DNA from: an uncultured Pelagibacteraceae bacterium | GTDB taxonomy: Bacteria > Pseudomonadota > Alphaproteobacteria > Pelagibacterales > Pelagibacteraceae | Assembly: GCA_902517455.1 (NCBI GenBank) | Contig: CABYCN010000001.1 | Coordinates: forward strand, 1-64,000 | DNA length: 64,000 nucleotides | Direction of reading: 5' to 3' | Shown: in pieces, positions 1 to 9,245 of the stretch | Layout: every line of letters begins with the position of its first letter | Numbering within the stretch: position 1 is the first letter of the stretch | The notes under the pieces: model-generated | What the model was told of the DNA's origin: nothing | What the model saw: the letters and a program-made list of their open reading frames with translations, nothing else | Databases searched by the model: none | Program-made: the position numbers and the translations under genes

Positions 1-306
1 AAAATTGGACTATCTACAGTGATACTAAAAAAAAAAATATTAAAAAATTACAAATTTTCAGACATGAAAACAAAAGAGGATTTATTGTTATGGATCAATT
101 TATCTAAAAAATATAATTTAGTTGGTTATAATAGAATATTATCAAATTGGAGAAAATTAGATAATTCTTTATCTGCTAATTTCTATCAAAAAATGAAAGA
201 TGGATTTTCATTATATCATAAATATTTAAAATTTAATTTTTTAAAGTCTTTATATTTTCTTTTTTTATTATCTTCTAATTTTGTAAGAAAAAATTTTTTT
301 AAATGA
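1..306 (+). CDS. Glycosyltransferase family 2, C-terminal fragment (5' end outside window)
   Basis: Frame 1 is open from base 1 (KIGLSTVILKKKIL...MKTKEDLLLWINLSKKY), resembling GT2 C-terminal regions (IGxSTVMxR...ED..LW). Confidence 0.6.
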   Translation, partial: KIGLSTVILKKKILKNYKFSDMKTKEDLLLWINLSKKYNLVGYNRILSNWRKLDNSLSANFYQKMKDGFSLYHKYLKFNFLKSLYFLFLLSSNFVRKNFFK

Positions 307-1316
307 ATTTAATGATTGAAATTTCATTATTAATTTTAACGTCATTATTTTTAGTATACATTTGCAACAAAAATTCAATATTAACTCATAACATTGGAGA
401 GGTACATCAAAACTACGTTAAGTCGAAAAAAACACCTTTAATTGGTGGAATAATATTTTTTACAATTTTTTTTATAGATTATAAAAATCTATCATTGTTA
501 CATTTATTTCCTCTTTTAATTTTATTGATTGGAGTTTTATCAGATTTAAGAAAAATGACCTCTGCTTACCTAAGACTTTTTATACAATTAATAGTGGTTG
601 TAATATTTATTCATTTTTATGAAGCATCAGTTGATATGACAAGAATATATATTTTAGATAACTATTTAAAAAATTATTTTGTAGCTGTTTTATTCACAAC
701 TTTTTGTGTTTTAATAATTTTAAATGGAACAAATTTTATTGATGGGTCAAATCTTTTAGTTATAGGATATTTTTTAATTTTAGAATTAGCATTTATTAAT
801 TTAAGTCTCGAAGGATTAAATTTTGAGGGGGTGTTATTTTCAAATAATTTTTTGATTGTTTTGCTTGTGTTACTTTTTTTCAATGCTATAAATAAATTAT
901 ATCTTGGTGATGGCGGCTCATATCTTTTGGGCTTTATTTATAGTTTTAAATGTATTTCTTTTTATTTATCAAATCCTAATATTTCTCCCTTTTTTATCAC
1001 TGTCCTGTTATGGTATCCAGCATTTGAAATTTTATTCTCAATCCTGAGAAAATATAACTTTAATAAATCACCTATAAAGCCAGACTCAAATCATTTACAT
1101 CAATTAATTTATTTTTTGCTGATAAAAAGAGTTTCAAATAATATCCTTAGAAACAACTTAGTAGGAATTATTATCAATATATTTAATCTGTCTATTATTT
1201 ATTTTTCATTAAGTGATATTTACAATACACAATTACAAATTCTTCTATTTATGTTCGCTATATCTATTTATATTTTTGTTTATGTTAGACTCTTAAAATT
1301 TAAACTAGGAAAATAA
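303..1316 (+). CDS. Glycosyltransferase family 4 / MraY-WecA-like polyprenyl-phosphate sugar-1-phosphate transferase
   Basis: Multi-pass membrane protein with NGTNFIDGSN and YLGDGGSYLLGF motifs typical of the WecA/MraY superfamily; overlaps the upstream ORF by ATGA. Confidence 0.85.
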   Translation: MNLMIEISLLILTSLFLVYICNKNSILTHNIGEVHQNYVKSKKTPLIGGIIFFTIFFIDYKNLSLLHLFPLLILLIGVLSDLRKMTSAYLRLFIQLIVVVIFIHFYEASVDMTRIYILDNYLKNYFVAVLFTTFCVLIILNGTNFIDGSNLLVIGYFLILELAFINLSLEGLNFEGVLFSNNFLIVLLVLLFFNAINKLYLGDGGSYLLGFIYSFKCISFYLSNPNISPFFITVLLWYPAFEILFSILRKYNFNKSPIKPDSNHLHQLIYFLLIKRVSNNILRNNLVGIIINIFNLSIIYFSLSDIYNTQLQILLFMFAISIYIFVYVRLLKFKLGK

Positions 1317-1318
1317 AT

Positions 1319-1993
1319 TTAAATTTTTTTATTGAAAAAAATTTTTATAAGAAAAATTAATATCTTTAAACCATCTTGAAACTCATTAACTTTTTTTAAG
1401 CCGGCAATTCTTTTTCTTTCATAAGAGTTAATTGTGCCAATTTTAAGATTATTTCTTTTTGCTTTAATAGGAAGTTCTACACAAAAAGTAAAGTCTTTAC
1501 TTTTAATTCCTAATTTTTTACACTCTTGAGTCTTTCCAAGAACAAATGTGTAAAGAATATCTGAAATGTTTAAATTAAAGAATATTCTTCCAATTAAAGT
1601 AAATATTTTATTTCCAATAAATGTGAGAATGGTGTCGTCCTCGCTGCCAGAATTTTTTTCATATCTTGATGCAAAAATAATGTCTAAATTTTCATTTTCC
1701 AATTTTTTAATCATTTTTTTAATCTCACTTGGATCAAAGGATCCGTCAGCATTAAAAATACAAAAATATTTTGATTTGACGTTGTCAATTCCTGAAATTA
1801 ATGCATCCCCGTATCCTTTGTTATTTTGATAAATTATTTCACTTGAATTCATTTTAATAGCTTCAATAGTTTTTTTATCATCTTTATGTAATACTATTCT
1901 TTTTTTAAAATTATATTCTTCAATTTCTTTTAAAACTAAAGGAAGAGATTCCGACTCATTTTTCGCTGGAATTATTAACGAAAGATCTATCAT
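1319..1993 (-). CDS. Glycosyltransferase family 2
   Basis: LSLIIPAKNESESLPLVLKEI...FNADGSFDPSEI: GT2 nucleotide-binding and D-x-D-like region. Confidence 0.8.
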   Translation of the reverse strand: MIDLSLIIPAKNESESLPLVLKEIEEYNFKKRIVLHKDDKKTIEAIKMNSSEIIYQNNKGYGDALISGIDNVKSKYFCIFNADGSFDPSEIKKMIKKLENENLDIIFASRYEKNSGSEDDTILTFIGNKIFTLIGRIFFNLNISDILYTFVLGKTQECKKLGIKSKDFTFCVELPIKAKRNNLKIGTINSYERKRIAGLKKVNEFQDGLKILIFLIKIFFNKKI

Positions 1994-2059
1994 TATATTT
2001 TTCTTTTAACATTTTATTAGTTCATATATAAAATTTTTTGAATTTATATATAAATTTAC

Positions 2060-3733
2060 ATGCATTTAAACTTAGCATTTTTATTTGTTTTTTACTGGCT
2101 ATCAATATTTTCATGTCTTGGTTATGGAGTTTTAATTTCAAAATTAACACAAAAAAAGGTTTATTTTAAAAATTACGGCTATATAGGCCTTCTAGGAATT
2201 TTATCTTTGATAATATATTCTTACTTATCAAACCTTTTTTATGCACATGGTCTTTTACACAATTTAATCATTATTCTCTCAGGTTTTTTATTATTTGTTT
2301 ATTTTATATTTTCTAATTTTTTTCAAAGAGATAAAATTAGAACTTTATTAGTTATTTTTTTCTTACTATTTATTTCATTTATAATTTACAAACCTCACGA
2401 TGATTTTTCATATTACCATTTTCAATACAGTTATTATTTAACACAATTCCCAATGATCATCGGCGTAGGTCAATTCAATCATGGGTTTTCCACTCCTTCA
2501 TCAGTTTTCTATTTAAATTCTTTATTTTTTTTACCTTTTGCAAAATATTCACTTTTTCATATTTCAGCTCTTTTAGTTTTTGGTTTTTCAAATGTAATTT
2601 TGTTAGAAAAACTATTAAGATATCTAAAAAAAAACCGTCCAAATTATCTCTCGTTTTTTTTATTATTATCTCTGGCATTTATAAATATAATTTTCTATAG
2701 AATTGCTGAACATGGCACTGATCGATCAGCTCAGATCTTGATATTTATTTTAGTATTCGAATTAATTCTTTTTTTAAATAATAAAAAAAATTTTGATAAT
2801 TCTTTAACTAAAATCTTTATTTTACTATCTTTGATTATTAGTTTTAAAGCTTTTTATATTTTATATTTTTTGTTTTTATTTCCAGTTTTAATTTATGGTT
2901 ATAAAAAATTTAAATTTGATCTATTTTTTAAAATTATAAAAAATAATTTTTTTTGGTATTTAGTAACTACATTCTTTATATTAATACTCACAAATTTTTT
3001 TAATTCTGGATGTTTTTTATTTCCTATTAAATTTACATGCTTTGAAAGTCTTGCTTGGTCTTTTTCTTTAGATCACGTCTCGCATATGAATAATTGGTAC
3101 GAACAATGGTCCAAAGCAGGTGCAGGACCAAATTTCAGAGTTGAGAATCCACAGGAATATATATTATATTTTAATTGGATTTCTAATTGGATTGATCAAT
3201 ATTTTTTTAATAAGGTAAGTGATTTTTTATTTGGCTTAATAACTATAATCTTAATTTTTTATTTATCTTTCTGCTCAATCTTTAGAAAAAAAATTATTGC
3301 TAAAGAAAAAATTTTTTCAATTTATATATGTATATTAATACTTTTTTTTGAATGGTTTTATAATCACCCTTCCCTGAGATATGGAGGTTATGTTTTAATA
3401 GGATTGATGTTATTTATTCCGTCTTCGTTAATTTTAGAAAAATTTTCAAAGGATAATATAAATTATAAATTCAAGATTATGATCATGTTGATTTTTATCA
3501 TTTTTATATCAAGAAATATTGATCGGATCGATAATGAAATTGAAAAATATTCTTATAAACCTCTAAAAAACTCTCATTATAGGTTAAATGAGAATTATTT
3601 TAAAATTGATAAAGAAATTAAATCTTTATTAAATAAATATTCACTATGTACCAAATTTGGAAAATGTGATGAAAATTCTACTATTAAAACAGGGAGTATA
3701 TTGGGAAAATTATATTTTAAAAATGAACGATGA
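2060..3733 (+). CDS. Large multi-pass membrane protein of a polysaccharide locus (family uncertain)
   Basis: 557 aa, many hydrophobic segments, flanked by glycan genes. Confidence 0.6.
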   Translation: MHLNLAFLFVFYWLSIFSCLGYGVLISKLTQKKVYFKNYGYIGLLGILSLIIYSYLSNLFYAHGLLHNLIIILSGFLLFVYFIFSNFFQRDKIRTLLVIFFLLFISFIIYKPHDDFSYYHFQYSYYLTQFPMIIGVGQFNHGFSTPSSVFYLNSLFFLPFAKYSLFHISALLVFGFSNVILLEKLLRYLKKNRPNYLSFFLLLSLAFINIIFYRIAEHGTDRSAQILIFILVFELILFLNNKKNFDNSLTKIFILLSLIISFKAFYILYFLFLFPVLIYGYKKFKFDLFFKIIKNNFFWYLVTTFFILILTNFFNSGCFLFPIKFTCFESLAWSFSLDHVSHMNNWYEQWSKAGAGPNFRVENPQEYILYFNWISNWIDQYFFNKVSDFLFGLITIILIFYLSFCSIFRKKIIAKEKIFSIYICILILFFEWFYNHPSLRYGGYVLIGLMLFIPSSLILEKFSKDNINYKFKIMIMLIFIIFISRNIDRIDNEIEKYSYKPLKNSHYRLNENYFKIDKEIKSLLNKYSLCTKFGKCDENSTIKTGSILGKLYFKNER

Positions 3734-4455
3734 TTGCTAAAATTACCTTATTTCTTTTAAATATTTTTGATTTTTTTCATAAACGAAAAATTATAAATTT
3801 TTTTAAAAAAAAACAAATCAATAATTTTGAACTAATCTTTGATATAGGAGGACATAAAGGTGAGACCTTAAATTTTTTTCTTAGAAATTTTGAAGTTAAA
3901 AAAATTATTTCATTTGAACCAAGTTCAATAAATTTTAAATATTTAGAAAAAAATTCAATTAAACTAAAATCAAAATTCACTAAATCAAGAATATATTTAG
4001 AAAACCTTGGTATTGGAAATAAAAAAGAAAAAAAAAAACTAAAACAGCACTATGAAAGTTCATCTTCGACCATAAATGATTTTAACGAAAAATCTGTTTA
4101 CTTTAAAAGAAAAAATTTTCTTTTAAATATTAATAAAGATATCTTTAAAGAGATAGAAATTGATATAATAACTTTAGAGGACTATATAAAAGAAAATGAA
4201 TTTCAAAAAATAGACTTAATAAAAATTGACACAGAAGGTTATGAATTTGAGGTTTTATCAGGCCTAAGAGATAAATTAAATTGTGTAAAATTTTTGATGT
4301 TTGAACATCACTACGATGATATGTTACAAAAGGACTATACTTTTAATGATATAAGTAATTTACTTAAAAAACATAATTTTAAAAAAATTTTCAGATTAAA
4401 AATGCCATTTAGAAAATCTTTTGAATATATTTATATAAATGAAAAAAAGTGTTAA
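3730..4455 (+). CDS. FkbM-family methyltransferase
   Basis: IFDIGGHKGETLNFFL...ISFEPSSINFKYL...IDLIKIDTEGYEFEVLSG: FkbM SAM-binding signatures. Confidence 0.85.
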   Translation: MIAKITLFLLNIFDFFHKRKIINFFKKKQINNFELIFDIGGHKGETLNFFLRNFEVKKIISFEPSSINFKYLEKNSIKLKSKFTKSRIYLENLGIGNKKEKKKLKQHYESSSSTINDFNEKSVYFKRKNFLLNINKDIFKEIEIDIITLEDYIKENEFQKIDLIKIDTEGYEFEVLSGLRDKLNCVKFLMFEHHYDDMLQKDYTFNDISNLLKKHNFKKIFRLKMPFRKSFEYIYINEKKC

Positions 4456-4518
4456 TATTTATAACTGACTATTTGAAAAAAAATCATAAAATGATATGTA
4501 AAAGTTTCTTAAAATGAA

Positions 4519-5568
4519 ATGAAAAAAAAAATAGCACTAGTATTTGGAATAACAGGGCAAGATGGCTCTTATCTATCTGAATTTTTAATAAAAAAAAAAT
4601 ACATAGTTCACGGTGTAAAAAGAAGATCATCATCTATGAACACCAAAAGAGTAGATCATATTTATCAAGATCCACTTGAAAGTAGAAGAAATTTTTTTTT
4701 ACATTACGGAGATATTACTGATTCAAGTTCAGTTTCTCAAATAATAAGCGACACAAGACCTGATGAAATATATAATCTAGCTGCTCAATCTCACGTTGCC
4801 GTTTCATTTGAAGTTCCTGAGTACACTGCAAATGCAGACGCTCTTGGTGCATTAAGAATTCTGGAAGCAATTAAATTTCACAAGTTAGAAAAAAAAACAA
4901 AGTTTTATCAAGCAGGAACTTCTGAAATGTATGGCAATGTGCAAAGTATACCACAAAATGAAAAAACTGACTTTTATCCCCTAAGCCCTTATGGAGTTGC
5001 TAAACTCTATGCTCATTGGATAACTAAAAATTATAGAGAGGCATATAATATACATGGAAGTAATGGTATTTTATTTAATCACGAAAGTCCCAGAAGAGGT
5101 GAGACATTTGTAACAAAAAAAATTGTAAACGCTTTTTGTAAAATAAAACTTGGTAAACAAAAAAAATTATATTTAGGCAATCTTGATGCAAAAAGAGACT
5201 GGGGACATGCAAAAGATTATGTCGTGGCAATGTGGAAAATAGTGCAGCAGAGAAAACCTGACGATTATGTGATTGCAACAGGAAAACAATATAGTGTTAG
5301 ACAATTTGTAAATTTAGTCTCAAAAAAATTAGGATTTAGAATTATATGGAGAGGAACTGGGAAAAATGAAAAAGGTTTTGACCAAATTTCAAAAAAAATA
5401 ATCGTTGAGTGTAATGAAAAATATTTTAGACCGTTAGATGTAAACACGTTACTTGGTGATGCAAAAAAAGCAAGAAAAATACTAAAATGGAAACCAAAAA
5501 TTAATATTACACAACTAGTTGACAGCATGGTATCTGAAGAAATGATATCTCTTAAAAAAAATGATTAA
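4519..5568 (+). CDS. gmd: GDP-mannose 4,6-dehydratase
   Basis: ALVFGITGQDGSYLSEFLIKKKYIVHGVKRRSSSMNTKRVDH...NLAAQSHVAVSFEVPEYTANADALG is diagnostic of Gmd. Confidence 0.97.
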   Translation: MKKKIALVFGITGQDGSYLSEFLIKKKYIVHGVKRRSSSMNTKRVDHIYQDPLESRRNFFLHYGDITDSSSVSQIISDTRPDEIYNLAAQSHVAVSFEVPEYTANADALGALRILEAIKFHKLEKKTKFYQAGTSEMYGNVQSIPQNEKTDFYPLSPYGVAKLYAHWITKNYREAYNIHGSNGILFNHESPRRGETFVTKKIVNAFCKIKLGKQKKLYLGNLDAKRDWGHAKDYVVAMWKIVQQRKPDDYVIATGKQYSVRQFVNLVSKKLGFRIIWRGTGKNEKGFDQISKKIIVECNEKYFRPLDVNTLLGDAKKARKILKWKPKINITQLVDSMVSEEMISLKKND

Positions 5569-6520
5569 TAAAAATTCTAAGATTTTTTTAGCAGGTCATA
5601 AAGGCCTAGTAGGAGGAGCAATTTTTAGAAGGTTAAAATTAACTGGATATAAAAATATTATTACAATTTCAAAAAAAAAATTAGATTTAAGAGATCAAAA
5701 AAAAGTTTTCTTATTTATAAAAAAAAAAAAACCTCAAATTATAATTAATGCAGCAGCCACAGTTGGCGGTATCGTGGCAAATAATAGCTTTAGAGCAGAT
5801 TTTATTTACAACAATATTTCTATTCAAAGTAATTTAATTTATTCAGCTTTTAAGAATAATATTAAAAATTTGATATTTTTAGGTTCAAGCTGTGTTTATC
5901 CAAGAAAATGTAAACAACCAATTAAAGAAGAGTATTTACTTTCTGGTTATTTAGAAAAAACAAATGAACCCTATGCTATAGCTAAAATTTCAGGAATAAA
6001 AATGTGTGAAAGTTTCAACCATCAGTATAAGACTAATTATTTATGTATAATGCCATGCAACACATTTGGTCCTAATGATAATTATGATTTACAAACATCT
6101 CATTTTCTTCCAGCTTTAATAAGAAAAATTATTGAAGCGACTAACCAAAAAAAAAAATCAATCAAGCTTTGGGGCACCGGAGAAGTAAAAAGAGAATTGA
6201 TATATGTAGATGATGTTGCAGATGCTTGTATATTCTTTATGAAAAAAAAAACTAAGCATTCATTAATTAATATTGGAAGTGAGGAAGAGCAAACTATTGC
6301 AACTTTTGCAAAATTGATTGCTAAAAAAATCAAATCAAACATTGAAATTAAATTTGACAAAAATTTTAAAATGAATGGCACACCAAGGAAAATTCTAAAT
6401 TGTTCACTAGCAAGATCTTATGGATGGCGTAAAAAAATTAGTTTCGATAAGGCTTTAGATTTGACAATTAAAGATTTTTTGAAAAATAAAAAATACAAAA
6501 AAATAAAATCTTATAATTAA
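5561..6520 (+). CDS. fcl: GDP-L-fucose synthase (epimerase/reductase)
   Basis: IFLAGHKGLVGGAIFRRL...INAAATVGGIVANN...FLGSSCVYPRKCKQPI...PCNTFGPNDNYD. Confidence 0.95.
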   Translation: MINKNSKIFLAGHKGLVGGAIFRRLKLTGYKNIITISKKKLDLRDQKKVFLFIKKKKPQIIINAAATVGGIVANNSFRADFIYNNISIQSNLIYSAFKNNIKNLIFLGSSCVYPRKCKQPIKEEYLLSGYLEKTNEPYAIAKISGIKMCESFNHQYKTNYLCIMPCNTFGPNDNYDLQTSHFLPALIRKIIEATNQKKKSIKLWGTGEVKRELIYVDDVADACIFFMKKKTKHSLINIGSEEEQTIATFAKLIAKKIKSNIEIKFDKNFKMNGTPRKILNCSLARSYGWRKKISFDKALDLTIKDFLKNKKYKKIKSYN

Positions 6521-6527
6521 ATTTAAC

Positions 6528-7409
6528 TTGATGAAAAATATAATTATTGTAACTGGAGGAGCTGGTTTTATAGGCTCAAATCTAATTGAAAAATTAGTTA
6601 ACAAAACTAAATTTAATATTATCAGTATTGATAATTACTCCTCTGGTTCTAAAAAAAATCACCTTAAAAATAAAAGAGTTATGTATCTAAATTCTCATAC
6701 AAAAGATATTTCTAAAATATTAAAAAGATATAAAAAAAATATAAACTCACTATTTCATTTTGGTGAGTTTGCGAGAATTTATCAAAGCTTTTTAAAAATG
6801 AATGAATGTATTAGTTCTAATACAGTTGGCTCACATGAAGTATTCAATTTCTGCTTATCTAACAATATAAGACTTATCTATTCAGCTACATCAGCAAGTA
6901 TCGGCAATAAAGGTAATGACAAAAACTTATCACCGTATGCTTTTACAAAAGCTAAAAATCTTGAAATGTTAGAGAATTTAAAGCTTTGGTTTAGTTTTAA
7001 ATTTGAGATTGTTTATTTTTATAATGTTTATGGACCAAAACAAATCAAAAGTGGAAATATGGCAACAGTAATTGGAATATTTGAAGATCAATATAAAAAA
7101 AAAATACCGCTTACTGTTGTAAAACCCGGCAATCAATCACGAAGATTTACTCATGTGTCAGATACAATAGATGCATGTCTGTATGCTTGGAGAAAAAGAA
7201 AGTGTCGTCATTACAGTATTTCTAATAAAAAAAGTCATACTATTTTACAGGTCGCAAGAATGTTTCAGACAAAGATAAAATTTTTACCTCCTCGAAGAGG
7301 GGAAAGATATGCCTCAGCTTTAACAAGCATGAACTTGTCTAATAAGGTTTATAAAATGTTCGGTAAAATTCAGCTGTCTACTTATGTATCAAATTTATTG
7401 AGAAATTAG
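6528..7409 (+). CDS. NAD-dependent epimerase/dehydratase (UDP-glucose 4-epimerase-like SDR)
   Basis: IIVTGGAGFIGSNLIEKL glycine-rich motif; SPYAFTKAK (YxxxK); FYNVYGPKQ. Confidence 0.85.
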   Translation: MMKNIIIVTGGAGFIGSNLIEKLVNKTKFNIISIDNYSSGSKKNHLKNKRVMYLNSHTKDISKILKRYKKNINSLFHFGEFARIYQSFLKMNECISSNTVGSHEVFNFCLSNNIRLIYSATSASIGNKGNDKNLSPYAFTKAKNLEMLENLKLWFSFKFEIVYFYNVYGPKQIKSGNMATVIGIFEDQYKKKIPLTVVKPGNQSRRFTHVSDTIDACLYAWRKRKCRHYSISNKKSHTILQVARMFQTKIKFLPPRRGERYASALTSMNLSNKVYKMFGKIQLSTYVSNLLRN

Positions 7410-7432
7410 ATAAAAAAAACAATAATTGATTG

Positions 7433-7460
7433 TTTACAATAATTTTTAATCAAGTATAAA
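7433..7460 (+). promoter_or_regulatory. Candidate sigma70-type promoter for the 5S rRNA
   Basis: TTTACA (7433-7438), 16-nt spacer, TATAAA (7455-7460), ending about 5-7 nt before the 5S 5' end. Confidence 0.55.
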
Positions 7461-7464
7461 ACTA

Positions 7465-7582
7465 TCGCCGGTGATTATTGCGAAGGTGTTATACCCGATC
7501 CCATTCCGAACTCGGAAGTCAAGCCCTTCTGCGCTGATGATACTTTGTCTTAAGACATGGAAAAGTAAGTCGTTGCCGGCAT
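7465..7582 (+). rRNA. rrf: 5S ribosomal RNA
   Basis: Contains ACCCGATCCCATTCCGAACTCGGAAGTCAAGCCCTTCTGCGCTGATGATACT; terminal helix GCCGGT (7467-7472) / GCCGGC (7575-7580). Confidence 0.95.
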
Positions 7583-7594
7583 TAATTTGATTAT

Positions 7595-7720
7595 ATGAAA
7601 ATAAAAAGTTCTTTAAAGTCGGTAAAAAAAAGAGATTTAAATTCAAAACTCGTCAGGAGACGTGGAAGAATCTACATTATAAATAAAATTAATCCTAAAT
7701 TTAAAGCAAGACAAAAATAG
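7595..7720 (+). CDS. rpmJ: 50S ribosomal protein L36 (bL36), cysteine-free form
   Basis: My translation: [41 protein letters not shown]. Matches bL36; missed by the ORF track because it is short. Confidence 0.93.
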   Translation: MKIKSSLKSVKKRDLNSKLVRRRGRIYIINKINPKFKARQK

Positions 7721-7725
7721 TTTTT

Positions 7726-7836
7726 ATGGATGATAAAAACCATAAAAATACCTGGAATAATTTTACAAAATTTGTTTTGTGGGGAACTGTCGCGGTTATA
7801 ACGATTTTAGTTCTAATGGCTATATTCTTATTGTAA
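7726..7836 (+). CDS. Small aa3-type cytochrome c oxidase subunit IV-like membrane protein
   Basis: My translation: MDDKNHKNTWNNFTKFVLWGTVAVITILVLMAIFLL*. Resembles the alphaproteobacterial COX4_pro_2 proteins found next to pntA. Confidence 0.65.
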   Translation: MDDKNHKNTWNNFTKFVLWGTVAVITILVLMAIFLL

Positions 7837-7845
7837 GTTTTTTTT

Positions 7846-8934
7846 ATGAAAATTGTTTCAGTTGCAGAGAATACAAATATTGAAAAAAGAGTTGCAATTA
7901 CTCCAGAGATTGCGAAGAAATACAATTCAAATGGTTTTGAGGTTTCGTTAATAAAAAATTATGGAACACATTTAGGTTTCCGAGACGATGAATATGTGGA
8001 AAACGGTGTTAAAATCATAAATGACAACAAAGAGATATTATCAAGTGCCGATATAATTGTTCAACTAGGTTTGCTTTCAGATGAAAATTTTTCTTATCTT
8101 AAAGAGGATCAAATTCTTGTTGGAGTCTTAGATCCATTTACAAATAAAGATAAATTAGACGAGTTAAAAAAGAAAAAGATAAATATTTTTTCCTTAGAAT
8201 TACTTCCAAGAATTACTAGAGCTCAGTCCATGGATATTTTGTCATCTCAAGCAAACTTGGCGGGATATAAAGCTGTAATAGAGTCATTTTCAAACTTTGA
8301 AAAGGCTATTCCAATGATGATGACAGCTGCAGGTACAATTCCTGCAGCAAAAGTTTTAGTAGTTGGAGCTGGTGTAGCTGGCTTACAAGCTATAGCTACA
8401 GCAAAAAGAATGGGTGCAATGGTTTTTGCTACCGATGTAAGGATGGCCTCGAAAGAACAGGTTGAAAGTTTAGGTGGAAAGTTCTTGACAGTAGAGGGTT
8501 CAGAAAATCAAGAGACCGAAGGTGGGTATGCTAAAGAAACTTCTGATGATTTTAAAAAAAAACAAGAGGAGTTATTAGCTGAAACTTTGAAAAAAATTGA
8601 TATCGTTATATGTACGGCTTTAATACCTGGAAAAAAAGCTCCAATTATTATTAAAGAGGAAATGATAAAAAATATGAAATCAGGATCTATTATATATGAT
8701 TTAGCAGCATCTCAAGGAGGTAATACTGCGTTCAGTGAAGTTAATAAAATAATAGACAAAAATGGTGTTAGAATTATGGGAGAAAAAAACATTCTTAACA
8801 AACTACCAACTTCGGCTTCAAATCTTTATTCTAAAAATTTATATAACTTTGTTATAAACTTATATGACAATGAAAATAAAAAAATTAATATTAACTTAGA
8901 AGATGAAATAATTGAAAAAACTATGATTAAATAA
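7846..8934 (+). CDS. pntAA: NAD(P) transhydrogenase subunit alpha part 1
   Basis: MKIVSVAENTNIEKRVAITPEIAKKY...VLVVGAGVAGLQAIATAKRMGA...RITRAQSMDILSSQANLAGYKAV. Confidence 0.96.
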   Translation: MKIVSVAENTNIEKRVAITPEIAKKYNSNGFEVSLIKNYGTHLGFRDDEYVENGVKIINDNKEILSSADIIVQLGLLSDENFSYLKEDQILVGVLDPFTNKDKLDELKKKKINIFSLELLPRITRAQSMDILSSQANLAGYKAVIESFSNFEKAIPMMMTAAGTIPAAKVLVVGAGVAGLQAIATAKRMGAMVFATDVRMASKEQVESLGGKFLTVEGSENQETEGGYAKETSDDFKKKQEELLAETLKKIDIVICTALIPGKKAPIIIKEEMIKNMKSGSIIYDLAASQGGNTAFSEVNKIIDKNGVRIMGEKNILNKLPTSASNLYSKNLYNFVINLYDNENKKININLEDEIIEKTMIK

Positions 8935-8936
8935 TT

Positions 8937-9245
8937 ATGGAAATCGACCCTTTTATATTCAGATTAAGTATTTTTATATTATCCATCTTTGTTGGATATT
9001 ATGTTGTATGGAGTGTAACACCATCTTTACATACACCATTAATGTCTGTAACAAATGCTATATCATCAGTGATAATAGTTGGAGCGATTATAGCAGCTCT
9101 AGCAAATTCTGATGGAGACGTTTTTGCAAATTCTAGTTTATTTGGTTTTTTAGCAATAACTTTGGCTGCAATAAATATTTTTGGTGGTTTTCTTGTAACT
9201 CAAAGAATGTTGGCAATGTATAAAAAGAAAAAAAAAGATAAATAA
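8937..9245 (+). CDS. pntAB: NAD(P) transhydrogenase subunit alpha part 2
   Basis: GYYVVWSVTPSLHTPLMSVTNAISSVIIVGA. Confidence 0.96.
   Translation: MEIDPFIFRLSIFILSIFVGYYVVWSVTPSLHTPLMSVTNAISSVIIVGAIIAALANSDGDVFANSSLFGFLAITLAAINIFGGFLVTQRMLAMYKKKKKDK

Noticed and set aside
5075-5528. Two antisense ORFs within gmd (5075-5278, 5265-5528)
   Set aside because: Fully within the conserved gmd coding sequence; shadow ORFs.
7446-7646. 66-aa minus-strand ORF
   Set aside because: Antisense to the 5S rRNA and the start of rpmJ; a spurious ORF.
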